11,703 bases of DNA, from contig MUGC01000018.1 in assembly GCA_002900535.1 (NCBI GenBank), positions 1 to 11,703 of the forward strand, written 5' to 3'. The stretch comes from Thermoplasmata archaeon M9B1D. GTDB taxonomy: Archaea > Thermoplasmatota > E2 > DHVEG-1. Both the position numbers and the translations under genes were made by a program. Positions 1 to 6,391 of the stretch are shown piece by piece. The notes beneath the pieces were generated by a model that did not search any database, was not told the DNA's origin, and saw only the letters and a list, made by a program, of their open reading frames with translations. How positions within the stretch are numbered: the first letter of the stretch is position 1; each line of letters opens with the position of its first letter.

Positions 1-149
1 ATTGCTATATTTTGTTCCCATACATAGTTTGATGCATAAAATGCAAACCATGCAATTAAAAATATTAACCATCCTACTCCAACAATTATTGAAAATGTTG
101 GTCTCCAACCTACATCGTGTCTTGAAGCTATTGGTTCATTTTCTTCCAT
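1..149 (-). CDS. Partial membrane protein, N-terminal 49 residues
   Basis: A leftward gene begins with ATG at 147-149 and runs off the left edge of the window. The visible 49 residues start MEENEPIASRHDVGWRP, a short polar cytosolic head, followed by a hydrophobic stretch at about residues 19-41 rich in I, V, W, F and A that reads as one transmembrane helix. The start is well supported: AAGGAG lies on the minus strand at 158-163, eight bases before the ATG. It is divergent from purB. I do not recognise the family and only the first helix is visible, so no function is given. Confidence 0.75.
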   Translation of the reverse strand, partial: MEENEPIASRHDVGWRPTFSIIVGVGWLIFLIAWFAFYASNYVWEQNIA

Positions 150-266
150 AAATAAGTCTCCTTAATTTTATATGGTTAATGTTTTTCTCTATTTAAAGTA
201 AATTAACATCGAAATATATGTCTTTTTTGTAGAAAAAATCATTAAGCATAATAGGATTCTCGGTTT
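150..266. promoter_or_regulatory. Divergent promoter region, membrane protein / purB
   Basis: This short AT-rich spacer serves two divergent genes. On the minus strand, CTTTAAATA at about 189-198 could be the TATA box of the leftward gene, giving a leader of about 20 bases that carries its AAGGAG site. On the plus strand, GAAATATATG at 211-220 could be the TATA box for purB, with transcription starting near 240-245. Both placements come from spacing only. Confidence 0.4.
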
Positions 267-1625
267 GTGAAGGATATGGATGATCCAGTATGCCCACTTG
301 ATTACCGTTATGGTAGAAAAGAACTGTTGGAAATTTTTGGTGAGAAAAAAAGATTACAGTATTTTTTAGATGTTGAAGCAGCACTTGCAAGAGCTCATGC
401 AAAGATAGGAAATATTTCTAAGATTGCTGCCGATGAAATTACTAAAAAAGCTACGACTAAATTTGTAAAAGTTGAAAGAGTAAAACAAATCGAAGCTGAA
501 ACAAAGCATGATGTGATGGCTGTAACTCGGGCTCTTTCAGAAATATGCAAGGGAGAGGCTGGAAAATATATCCATTTAGGTGCAACCAGTTATGATATTG
601 TTGATACTGCAAATGCTTTACAATTTGCAGATTCCACAGAATACATTAGAAAAGAATTAAAAAATCTAAGAGACACTTTTGTTAATCTTTCAAAAAAGCA
701 CAAAAAAACAATTATGGTTGGACGAACCCATGGACAACATACAATTCCAATAACTTTTGGATTTAAGATGGCAGGTTATGCAATGGAGGTTGATCGTCAT
801 CTCGAACGTATTTTTGAATGTAAAAGCAGGCTTTTAGTAGGAAAACTTTCAGGTGCAGTTGGAACAGGTGCAGCACTTGGACCCACTGCCTTGAAATTAC
901 AAGAAGAAATGCTTAAAGAATTACGCTTAGGTGTTGAAACCGTTGGAACTCAGATCGTCTGTCGTGATAGATACAATGAGATGCTTAGTGTTTTAGCAAA
1001 TATTGTAACAAGTATGGAAAAATTTGCAACAGAGATTCGTAATCTTCAGCGTGATGAAATTAGAGAGGTCGCAGAAGCTTTTGAAACTAAAAAACAAGTG
1101 GGTTCATCAACAATGCCACATAAAAGAAATCCAATTACTTGTGAGCAAATATGTGGACTTGCACGAGTCGTTCGTGGTTTTGTTATTCCTACATATGAAA
1201 ACGCTATTCAGTGGCATGAGAGGGATTTATGCAATTCCTCAAGTGAACGTTTCATAATTCCTCATTCCATTATTTTAACGGATTGGATTGTTTATCAAAC
1301 AAATATTGTTTTCAAAAATTTAAAAGTGTTTCCAGAGCGAATGAAAAAGAATCTAGAGATTTCTAAAGGTCTTCCAATGGCAGAATCACTTATGACTACT
1401 TTGATTGGTAAAGGTATGGGTCGTGGAGATGCACATGAGCTTATGAGGAAAATTTCGTTAAAAGCAGCAAAAGAAAATAAAACACTTAAAGAAGTCTTTG
1501 TGCAAGAAAATAAAAAATTAAAATTCTTGTCAGATAAAGAAGTTAATGATGCACTAAATCCAGGTAATTATCTTGGTGCAGCTGAAAAAATCATTGATAT
1601 AGTTGTAAAAAGATTTGAGAGATGA
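267..1625 (+). CDS. purB: Adenylosuccinate lyase
   Basis: This enzyme of the fumarase/aspartase superfamily makes two fumarate-releasing cuts in purine synthesis: SAICAR to AICAR and adenylosuccinate to AMP. It is a cytosolic homotetramer. Visible motifs, in order, are the PLDYRYG opening (residues 10-16), HLGATSYDIVDT (103-114), RTHGQHTIP with the catalytic acid His near 155 (153-161), and the superfamily signature GSSTMPHKRNP (279-289) carrying the catalytic serine loop. At 452 residues it is the usual archaeal length. The start is ambiguous: GTG at 267 or ATG at 276, neither with a well-spaced ribosome site (GAAGG at 269-273 is too close to the ATG). It is followed six bases later by tyrS, so the two are probably cotranscribed. 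Confidence 0.95.
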   Translation: MKDMDDPVCPLDYRYGRKELLEIFGEKKRLQYFLDVEAALARAHAKIGNISKIAADEITKKATTKFVKVERVKQIEAETKHDVMAVTRALSEICKGEAGKYIHLGATSYDIVDTANALQFADSTEYIRKELKNLRDTFVNLSKKHKKTIMVGRTHGQHTIPITFGFKMAGYAMEVDRHLERIFECKSRLLVGKLSGAVGTGAALGPTALKLQEEMLKELRLGVETVGTQIVCRDRYNEMLSVLANIVTSMEKFATEIRNLQRDEIREVAEAFETKKQVGSSTMPHKRNPITCEQICGLARVVRGFVIPTYENAIQWHERDLCNSSSERFIIPHSIILTDWIVYQTNIVFKNLKVFPERMKKNLEISKGLPMAESLMTTLIGKGMGRGDAHELMRKISLKAAKENKTLKEVFVQENKKLKFLSDKEVNDALNPGNYLGAAEKIIDIVVKRFER

Positions 1626-1631
1626 AAGTAT

Positions 1632-2669
1632 ATGGACAAATTTGAAACACTTACAAAAAACGTTGTTGAGTTGATAACAGAAGATGAACTAAAAAAGGTT
1701 TTAAAAAAGGATAAACCTAAAGGGTATATCGGCTTTGAACCATCTGGAACAGTACATCTAGGTTGGATTATTTGTACCAGTAAAATAAAGGATTTTTTGG
1801 AGTGTGGTTTTGATTTTACAGTACTTCTTGCAGATTGGCATGCATATATAAATGACAAACTCAATGGAGATATTGAAAAAATCAAACTCTGTGGTAAATA
1901 CATGGAGGATTGTTTTGCTGCAATGGGAGTTGATACAAAAAAAATTAATTTTGTCTATGCAAGTGATTATGTTTCTGATCCAAAATATTGGGAAACTGTA
2001 CTTCGTGTTTCTAAAGCAACATCTGTCAAACGTGTGAAGCGTGCAATGGATATTATGGGAAGATCAGAAGATGAAGCAGAAAAAGACTTGTCTAAACTTT
2101 TTTATCCTGCGATGCAGGTTTCAGATATCTTTTATCTAGATTTGGACGTTGCATATGGTGGGATGGATCAACGTCATGCACATATGCTAGCGCGTGATGT
2201 TTCTAAAAAAATTAATCGTAAATCACCCGTTGCTATTCATACGCCTCTTTTAACAGGACTTCAGGCAGGAGGACGTATGGACCCAACAGAGGTTAAGATG
2301 AGTAAGAGTAACCCGGATTCTATGATTTCCATTCATGACTCATCTGACGAAGTAAACAGAAAGATGAAAAAAGCATATTGTCCAGAGAAAATTGTTGATG
2401 GAAATCCAGTTCTTGAAATGTGTAAATATGTTATTTTTCCAGAGATAAAGGCATTCTTTAAAATTGAAAGACCTGAAAAGTTTGGTGGAAATCTAGAGTT
2501 TAAAAGTTATGACGAACTTGAAGCTGCATTTATAAAAGATTTACATCCTTTAGATTTAAAAAATGCAACTGCTAATTATATTAATCAGATTCTTGAACCT
2601 GTTCACAAATATTTTGAAAATCATTCTGGAGCATATAATAAAATGAAGAAATTAGGAATAATTAATTAG
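1632..2669 (+). CDS. tyrS: Tyrosyl-tRNA synthetase, archaeal type
   Basis: Class I aminoacyl-tRNA synthetase that charges tRNA-Tyr using ATP. It carries GYIGFEPSG with the tyrosine-binding Tyr32, the HIGH-like HLGW (residues 42-45), FYPAMQVSD (157-165) and GGMDQRHAHMLARD (176-189) of the tyrosine pocket, and the KMSKS loop (222-226). The short 345-residue form without an S4 RNA-binding tail is the archaeal/eukaryotic version. The ATG comes six bases after the purB stop, so translation is likely within one transcript with only weak ribosome-site complementarity. It ends three bases from the stop of the convergent Xre gene, leaving no room for a separate terminator. Confidence 0.96.
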   Translation: MDKFETLTKNVVELITEDELKKVLKKDKPKGYIGFEPSGTVHLGWIICTSKIKDFLECGFDFTVLLADWHAYINDKLNGDIEKIKLCGKYMEDCFAAMGVDTKKINFVYASDYVSDPKYWETVLRVSKATSVKRVKRAMDIMGRSEDEAEKDLSKLFYPAMQVSDIFYLDLDVAYGGMDQRHAHMLARDVSKKINRKSPVAIHTPLLTGLQAGGRMDPTEVKMSKSNPDSMISIHDSSDEVNRKMKKAYCPEKIVDGNPVLEMCKYVIFPEIKAFFKIERPEKFGGNLEFKSYDELEAAFIKDLHPLDLKNATANYINQILEPVHKYFENHSGAYNKMKKLGIIN

Positions 2670-2672
2670 ATT

Positions 2673-2867
2673 TTATTCTTCAAAGATAAACAAGTCATCG
2701 ATTTTAGTGTTTAGAGCTTTTGCAATATCATGTGCCAGTTTTAGAGAAGGATTATATTTTCCTTTTTCAAGAAAAACTATAGTTTCTCTTCTTGCACCAA
2801 CGTTTCTTGCTAAATCTTCTTGTGTCATGTCATATCTTGCTCTAAGTTCTTTGATTCTTGTTTTCAT
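2673..2867 (-). CDS. Xre-family helix-turn-helix regulator
   Basis: A 64-residue protein that is essentially one Cro/CI-type helix-turn-helix domain: MTQEDLARNVGARRETI is the turn plus recognition helix (about residues 14-30), followed by LEKGKYNPSLKLAHDIAKAL. Small stand-alone members of this family usually act as dimeric DNA-binding repressors. Its ATG directly abuts the TAA of the upstream membrane gene (stop 2868-2870), and the tail of that gene supplies AAGGAG, so the two are translationally coupled. It probably represses its own operon, whose promoter/leader carries tandem repeats and a palindrome. It may also act on similar motifs in the neighbouring element, which is inference. Confidence 0.9.
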   Translation of the reverse strand: MKTRIKELRARYDMTQEDLARNVGARRETIVFLEKGKYNPSLKLAHDIAKALNTKIDDLFIFEE

Positions 2868-3290
2868 TTATTCTCCTTTCCTTGAAAAATAATAGTATGC
2901 AAGCATAAATGTTATTCCTGAGATCAACACTACTGCTGCTGTAACAAGGCCTCCTCTTAGTTCTTCGTCAAATAATATTATTGAAAGCATGTTGCTTCCT
3001 ACAGCACTCCATATTGCTGCAATAAAACCGTAGTATCCTGCTTTGTATCCAGCAATCTTTAATCTTTCATCTTGTGCAGGTAGTCCCTTTTTTATGTTTT
3101 TTGCTCGATCGTATATTACGTAGCTTGAGGTTAAAATAATTATCAGTATTATAGGTATTGATATCATATCAAATAGTTCTATTGTTGGATTTGCAAGTAT
3201 GTAATATGCAAAAGTGCCCACAACAAGTGCTGTTATTCCTATTCCCATCAAAATTACTAATTTTTGACCTGTTTTAGTTTCATTTAACAT
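2868..3290 (-). CDS. DUF2178-like four-helix membrane protein
   Basis: A 140-residue integral membrane protein with four predicted helices at about residues 11-33, 43-60, 84-105 and 113-135. The middle cytosolic loop contains KGLPAQDERLKIAGYKAG, which resembles the charged D-E-R loop of DUF2178 proteins, a family often found next to a small Xre regulator in archaea. The start is well supported by AGGTGAT (minus strand, 3298-3304) six to seven bases before the ATG. It is the first gene of a two-gene operon with the Xre gene. Membrane-protein plus repressor pairs of this kind are suspected signal-sensing modules, but the biochemical role is unknown. The family assignment is from memory of the pattern. 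Confidence 0.8.
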   Translation of the reverse strand: MLNETKTGQKLVILMGIGITALVVGTFAYYILANPTIELFDMISIPIILIIILTSSYVIYDRAKNIKKGLPAQDERLKIAGYKAGYYGFIAAIWSAVGSNMLSIILFDEELRGGLVTAAVVLISGITFMLAYYYFSRKGE

Positions 3291-3301
3291 TTTTTATCAC
3301 C

Positions 3302-3342
3302 TTTTGTTTTTTATTTCTAACTTTTTGTTATTTATTTCTAAC
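3302..3342. repeat. Two tandem 20-base repeats in the operon promoter/leader
   Basis: Two copies of a 20-base unit (3302-3321 and 3323-3342, period 21) differ at one position; each ends in ATTTCTAAC. Read on the minus strand each unit begins GTTAGAAATAAA. They lie between the likely promoter and the ribosome site of the DUF2178/Xre operon. A spacing of two helical turns is what a repressor binding twice on one DNA face would use. Confidence 0.7.
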
Positions 3343-3352
3343 ATTATGTTAG
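3338..3352. promoter_or_regulatory. Perfect 15-base palindrome, probable operator
   Basis: CTAACATTATGTTAG is a perfect inverted repeat with one central base. It overlaps the end of the tandem repeats and lies just downstream of the putative TATA box of the leftward operon, a position that suits a repressor. The TAACA/TGTTA halves recur at 4895-4912, 5466-5490, 8241-8255 and 8272-8289. Confidence 0.6.
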
Positions 3353-3364
3353 ATGTATTTAACC
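3347..3364 (-). promoter_or_regulatory. Putative TATA box of the leftward operon / candidate left attachment site
   Basis: On the minus strand this reads GGTTAAATACATCTAACA, a credible TATA box (TTAAATAC) preceded by purines (AAAGG). That would place transcription start near 3330-3338, ahead of the DUF2178 gene. The plus-strand 17-mer TGTTAGATGTATTTAAC differs at one base from 8272-8288 beside the recombinase gene, so it could instead be one arm of the attachment-site duplication. Confidence 0.45.
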
Positions 3365-3437
3365 TTTTCGGCTGAAAGCGTTAATTAATATATTTCGACA
3401 AAAATAGATTATTTTTTGTTACTTATTATGATTTTTA

Positions 3438-3475
3438 ACTATTTAAATGTTTAATCCGTTACGAATTTTAAATTT
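3438..3475 (+). promoter_or_regulatory. Candidate rep promoter
   Basis: Two possible TATA boxes precede rep: ACTATTTAAATG at about 3438-3449 and TTTTAAATTT at 3467-3475. The second would start transcription about ten bases before the ATG at 3506. No ribosome site is visible before that ATG, so a very short leader is plausible. Confidence 0.35.
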
Positions 3476-3505
3476 TTTTCAATACTCTTAATGTTCATTT
3501 TTTAG

Positions 3506-4525
3506 ATGTCAGTGCTAAAACAAATCGTTATTGAATCAGATTTTGACAACAAAATAAATGATAGTATATTAGAAGATTCGGTTTCCAATATACCTTTAGG
3601 TTCTCCTAACAGGAACTTTATTCACTTAGATGAAAAGAGTTCCCAAAAAATTGATTATCTTTATGAAAAGATGGCTTCTTGTGGTTCTGAATTTAGGGAA
3701 TATCTATCACAAGAAGGCGAACATAAGGTTTTACCTGTTTATTGTGATAATAGAAGTTGTGATAAACCTGAATGTAAAGAACATAGGTTGTATAAGTATA
3801 GGAAAGAACATCAAGGTCAAATTAATGTTCTGAATAAATCTATGAGAAAACCAAAAGGTTGGGTTTTTTCAGGGTGGAAAATTCCAATAAATGAATTGGA
3901 TAGAACTTTTTGTAGAAAAAAATTAGTTTTTCTGTTTAATCTGTTGAAAGTTTTTTCAGTGTCAGAATTCTCTGTTCATATGGAGATTAAGGTTTATCCA
4001 AAGACACATAAAGATTTTGGAATGGCTTATTTGCATTTTCACGTTGTAAGTGGTGGTTTAAAAGATTTACATTTTATCCGTAAAAAATGGGGTCGACAAA
4101 TAAAGTATGAGACTGCTATAAGACCCAAAAGTTTAGGTTATTATGTTTCCAAATATGCTTCTAAGACCCCAATTTTTGATTATGAACCAAATAGATGGTA
4201 TTATCATCTCTTAGTATACAAGACCCAAATGCATAGGTTTAGTTGTAAACCTGAAGATAGTATAAAAGTTGGAAGTGAATGGGTTTGTTTAGATGTTGTT
4301 TTATCTGAAGTTAAAAGAGAATTGTATAGGTATTCTTATTTGAATCCTGCAAATAGTTTACGGCGTAATAAAAAGGGTCGTCTTCAATATTTTAAGATTT
4401 TAGAATCGCCGGATAAAGAAAGAGAATTTTCTGAATCTGTTAATTTTAGATGGTATAATCCAAAAAGGATTATTGAAGCGAAAAAGAAAAATCATATTTT
4501 AGAGGATTTTAAAAATGGATTATGA
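3506..4525 (+). CDS. HUH rolling-circle replication initiator (Rep-like)
   Basis: It probably nicks one strand at an origin, joins to the 5' end through tyrosine and starts rolling-circle replication. The N-terminal part has a putative zinc site, C80-x4-C85-x4-C90-x2-H93, as in many plasmid Reps. WVFSGW (119-124) fits Rep motif 1. LHFHVV with His177 and His179 is the HUH metal motif 2, and GYYVSKYASK (211-220) is motif 3 with candidate nucleophiles Tyr212/Tyr213 and Lys216; the Y-x-x-K-Y-x-x-K form recalls microvirus-type initiators. No helicase domain follows, so a host helicase is presumably used. The length of 339 residues is typical. Its last 11 bases overlap the next small gene, indicating an operon. 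Assignment rests on motifs only. Confidence 0.85.
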   Translation: MSVLKQIVIESDFDNKINDSILEDSVSNIPLGSPNRNFIHLDEKSSQKIDYLYEKMASCGSEFREYLSQEGEHKVLPVYCDNRSCDKPECKEHRLYKYRKEHQGQINVLNKSMRKPKGWVFSGWKIPINELDRTFCRKKLVFLFNLLKVFSVSEFSVHMEIKVYPKTHKDFGMAYLHFHVVSGGLKDLHFIRKKWGRQIKYETAIRPKSLGYYVSKYASKTPIFDYEPNRWYYHLLVYKTQMHRFSCKPEDSIKVGSEWVCLDVVLSEVKRELYRYSYLNPANSLRRNKKGRLQYFKILESPDKEREFSESVNFRWYNPKRIIEAKKKNHILEDFKNGL

Positions 4526-4622
4526 AAGTAGAATGAGATTTTGTAAGGTTTGTCCTTTTTATGATGAGGAAAACCTGTATCAACCTGAATGTATGAATTG
4601 TAAATATGGGGGTGGATATTGA
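4515..4622 (+). CDS. 35-residue CxxC microprotein overlapping rep
   Basis: The ATG lies inside the 3' end of rep and the frames overlap by 11 bases, an arrangement that couples translation. GAGGA at 4502-4506 sits about eight bases before the ATG. The product has two pairs of cysteines, C10-x2-C13 and C26-x2-C29, separated by 12 residues, ending in CKYGGGY: a minimal one-zinc knuckle or ribbon. It has no membrane segment or signal. It could modulate Rep, bind DNA or regulate copy number; the sequence does not say which. I do not recognise a family. The cysteine pairs, ribosome site and tight packing argue for a real gene. Confidence 0.65.
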   Translation: MDYESRMRFCKVCPFYDEENLYQPECMNCKYGGGY

Positions 4623-4730
4623 ATGAATTGTCCATATTGCCATAATGAGTTAGAGATAAAATTAGATACTATTGTAGATAAATTTTTTTTGTATTGTCCT
4701 GTTTGTAGGATATTTTCAAAATATGAATAG
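4623..4730 (+). CDS. 35-residue zinc-ribbon microprotein
   Basis: The ATG directly follows the TGA of the preceding microprotein (TGAATG), with a GGTGGAT-like ribosome site at 4611-4617. It starts MNCPYCHNELE and ends in YCPVCRIFSKYE, giving two zinc-knuckle pairs, C3-x2-C6 and C25-x2-C28, 18 residues apart: the classic layout of a single zinc ribbon. It is the third gene of a tight rep operon. Zinc ribbons of this size usually bind DNA, RNA or a partner protein. The function here is unknown; a role with Rep is inference from position. Confidence 0.65.
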   Translation: MNCPYCHNELEIKLDTIVDKFFLYCPVCRIFSKYE

Positions 4731-4763
4731 TATGTTAAAAATGATAAAATTAAAAGTTTTAAG

Positions 4764-4851
4764 TGGAGGGGAGTGAAGTTATATTTAAAATAGGGAACAT
4801 AATGAATATAACTTTGAGAAGAATCACTCCAATTATTTTACTTTGCCTCCA
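4764..4851. repeat. Nested three-stem inverted repeat downstream of the rep operon
   Basis: Three nested perfect stems can be read: TGGAGG 4764-4769 with CCTCCA 4846-4851; GGAGTG 4770-4775 with CACTCC 4825-4830; and AAGTTATATT 4776-4785 with AATATAACTT 4805-4814. The inner loop is 19 bases and the unpaired parts lie on the 3' side (10 and 15 bases). Twenty-two paired positions in nested order are unlikely by chance. It could be a replication origin hairpin, a structured RNA or an operon terminator. Confidence 0.7.
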
Positions 4852-4894
4852 AAATCTGATTGAATTAACGATATATATATTTTTTTGATAATAA

Positions 4895-4912
4895 ATGTAA
4901 CAAATGTTACAT
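4895..4912. promoter_or_regulatory. 18-base palindrome, probable operator
   Basis: ATGTAACA-AA-TGTTACAT has perfect eight-base arms around two bases. It lies about 12 bases upstream of the TATA-like block of the 5025 gene. It has the TAACA/TGTTA halves seen at 3338-3352, so the same regulator may bind both. Confidence 0.6.
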
Positions 4913-4923
4913 ATTATGTTTAA

Positions 4924-4976
4924 GGATATATTTTATAAACTTTTAGTTGTTTTAAAATAATGGGTTTAGAGTGAGG
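4924..4976 (+). promoter_or_regulatory. Promoter block, copy 1
   Basis: GATATATTTTATAAAC (4925-4940) looks like an archaeal TATA box. It is followed by TTAGTTGTTTT, AATAAT and GAGTGAGG in the same order and near-same spacing as the block at 5474-5522. Transcription would begin near 4955-4962. Unlike copy 2, the GAGTGAGG is some 50 bases from the next start codon (5025), so it does not serve as its ribosome site. Confidence 0.5.
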
Positions 4977-5024
4977 AAAAATTAAAAAATATCTTAACAA
5001 AAAAATAATGAAGATGAAAATAAT

Positions 5025-5255
5025 ATGAGTAAATGGGATGAAATAATTGCAGGATTAATTTTAATTGCGATTGGAATTATATTGATCTCTGTTGGAACTT
5101 TTATTTTAGACACTATTCCTGAAAGTGATAACATAGAAGAGGGTGTTGAAGAACAAACTGAATATCTTCCAAGAGAGGTGGGATGGACACTTATAATTAT
5201 GGGCATTATTAGCATAATTATTAGTTTAGTTGTAATAATTGCATCTGCAATATAA
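5025..5255 (+). CDS. Small two-helix membrane protein
   Basis: A 76-residue protein with two strongly hydrophobic segments at about residues 7-28 and 53-74, joined by an acidic loop containing IPESDNIEEGVEEQTEYLPRE. The first helix is preceded by MSKWDE and there is no cleavable signal. Small two-helix proteins of this kind are common in archaeal plasmids and viruses and in chromosomes, and I do not recognise a specific family. No clear ribosome site precedes the ATG; a six-codon frame (ATG 5009) ends overlapping it. The upstream promoter resembles that of the 5529 gene, which suggests the two membrane proteins are made together. Confidence 0.7.
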   Translation: MSKWDEIIAGLILIAIGIILISVGTFILDTIPESDNIEEGVEEQTEYLPREVGWTLIIMGIISIIISLVVIIASAI

Positions 5256-5321
5256 TAAATAATAAGAAATATCTAAAAACCTTAAAAAATAGTTATTTTA
5301 ATATAATGGAATTAAGGGTCT

Positions 5322-5354
5322 AAATGTGTGAAACTCTTTAGAGGAATCACATTT
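5322..5354. repeat. Hairpin related to the 4770-4830 structure
   Basis: AAATGTG (5322-5328) can pair with CACATTT (5348-5354), or TGTGA (5327-5331) with TCACA (5347-5351). The core GTGAA ... CTTTAGAGGAATCAC matches GTGAA ... CTTTGAGAAGAATCAC of the first copy, here with a much shorter centre. The overlap with the ten-base inverted repeat at 5354-5422 would allow alternative foldings. Confidence 0.5.
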
Positions 5355-5465
5355 TACATTAATTTGTATGTTTTTGTATGTTTTATGATGGAAAAAGATT
5401 TGTTGTCATTTGATTAATGTAATGATCTATACTGTGTATGATAAGATTTGTTCCTTTCTTTTTAT

Positions 5466-5522
5466 TTGTTAATGATATATTTATTAACAATTAGTTGTTT
5501 TTGAATAATAGTTTTGAGGGAG
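5466..5522 (+). promoter_or_regulatory. Promoter block, copy 2, with flanking inverted repeat
   Basis: A TATA-like GATATATTTATTAAC (5474-5488) is embraced by a perfect inverted repeat, TTGTTAAT 5466-5473 and ATTAACAA 5483-5490. A protein bound there would block the TATA box. Downstream come TTAGTTGTTTTT, AATAAT and GAGGGAG (5516-5522), the last well placed as ribosome site for the GTG at 5529. Confidence 0.6.
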
Positions 5523-5528
5523 TAAGAA

Positions 5529-6257
5529 GTGGATAAAAAAATTCAACAACAAATAACATTTATATTTTTAATTCTAACATTGGTTTTATTTGGAGTTTCA
5601 CAGATTTTACCTTGGGTGACAGCAGAAGTTGAAGAAATAGAATCAGGAAGTTACTATATCTGGGGTTCAAAAAGTGAAATTGTAATATCAGGAAATTCTA
5701 CATTAAAAACTTACATTCAAGATTTTATAGATACTGCGAGTAATCGCAATAAATATCTAGCAGACCATCAAGAATTGATAGGCGTTTCTAATACTAGTTT
5801 AATGAGTTTGATTATACTCAGTATTGGTTGGGTAATATCTTTATTTGTTATAATTTTTGTAGGTTTATCTATAAAATATTTATATGAGAAAAAAGAAGAT
5901 AGATTGATACAAAATGTGAATTATTGTATGATTTATTCAATCGTTACTTTAGTTATATTTTATGTAACTTTAACTTTTTTATTAATCCCAGCTGTTAGAG
6001 AGGCAATCTCTATTCTTGGTGGTCCTAATACATTTTCAGTAAATTTAAATTGGAGCGTTGGATTTGTAACATTTTTAATTGGAACAATATTAGTTTCAAC
6101 AATTAAAATAATGGATGTTTATAATAAGTTCTCAACAAACTTGGAAAATAAAGAAATTGAATCAACTCAAACTGAAAATAATAAATTTTGTAGGAATTGT
6201 GGAAAAGCTATCTCGCTTGATGATAAATTTTGTCCTAATTGTGGTGAAAAAGTTTAA
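5529..6257 (+). CDS. Four-helix membrane protein with C-terminal zinc ribbon
   Basis: A 242-residue protein starting with GTG, supported by GAGGGAG at 5516-5522. Four hydrophobic segments lie at about residues 9-30, 89-116, 133-153 and 175-195; the stretch between the first two (about 31-88) is polar and probably faces outside. After a Ser/Thr/Asn/Glu-rich linker the last 22 residues form a zinc ribbon of the zinc_ribbon_2 kind: C221-R-N-C224-G and C235-P-N-C238-G. Such ribbons on archaeal and bacterial membrane proteins are common, of mostly unknown function, and would lie in the cytosol. It shares its promoter layout with the 5025 gene. No specific function can be assigned. Confidence 0.8.
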   Translation: MDKKIQQQITFIFLILTLVLFGVSQILPWVTAEVEEIESGSYYIWGSKSEIVISGNSTLKTYIQDFIDTASNRNKYLADHQELIGVSNTSLMSLIILSIGWVISLFVIIFVGLSIKYLYEKKEDRLIQNVNYCMIYSIVTLVIFYVTLTFLLIPAVREAISILGGPNTFSVNLNWSVGFVTFLIGTILVSTIKIMDVYNKFSTNLENKEIESTQTENNKFCRNCGKAISLDDKFCPNCGEKV

Positions 6258-6340
6258 GGAATGTTTTAAGCAATTCATTTTTAGCAAATTCATTATAATT
6301 ATTGATTTTACTGCATTTTTTATTCATAAATAAAAAATAC

Positions 6341-6391
6341 TATTCTTTCCAAAGGAAAATGGCTTGTCGTTGTGGCTTCTCCATTATTCAA
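6341..6391 (+). repeat. Imperfect direct repeat, copy 1
   Basis: It shares TATTCTTTCC at its start, CGTTG in the middle and the exact 14-mer GGCTTCTCCATTAT followed by N-CAA with copy 2 at 6419-6470. Near its start TTTCC-AAA-GGAAA forms a small perfect stem. Confidence 0.7.

Larger units (their letters stand above)
4731..5024. other. Non-coding stretch after the rep operon
   Basis: I see no convincing gene in these 294 bases. They hold a nested inverted repeat (4764-4851), an 18-base palindrome (4895-4912) and a promoter block (about 4924-4976). A rolling-circle origin would be expected near rep, and this is one of the two best places for it. Confidence 0.6.
5256..5528. other. Non-coding spacer with hairpins before the 5529 gene
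   Basis: No gene is evident. Besides the hairpin at 5322-5354 and the promoter block, it contains a tandem ten-base repeat GTATGTTTTT/GTATGTTTTA at 5366-5385. This repeat sits in the loop of a perfect ten-base inverted repeat (TTACATTAAT 5354-5363 with ATTAATGTAA 5413-5422). Confidence 0.55.

Noticed and set aside
5009..5027. Six-codon leader peptide (ATG 5009) overlapping the start of the 5025 gene.
   Set aside because: No ribosome site, and low-complexity AAATAATG sequence gives such frames by chance.
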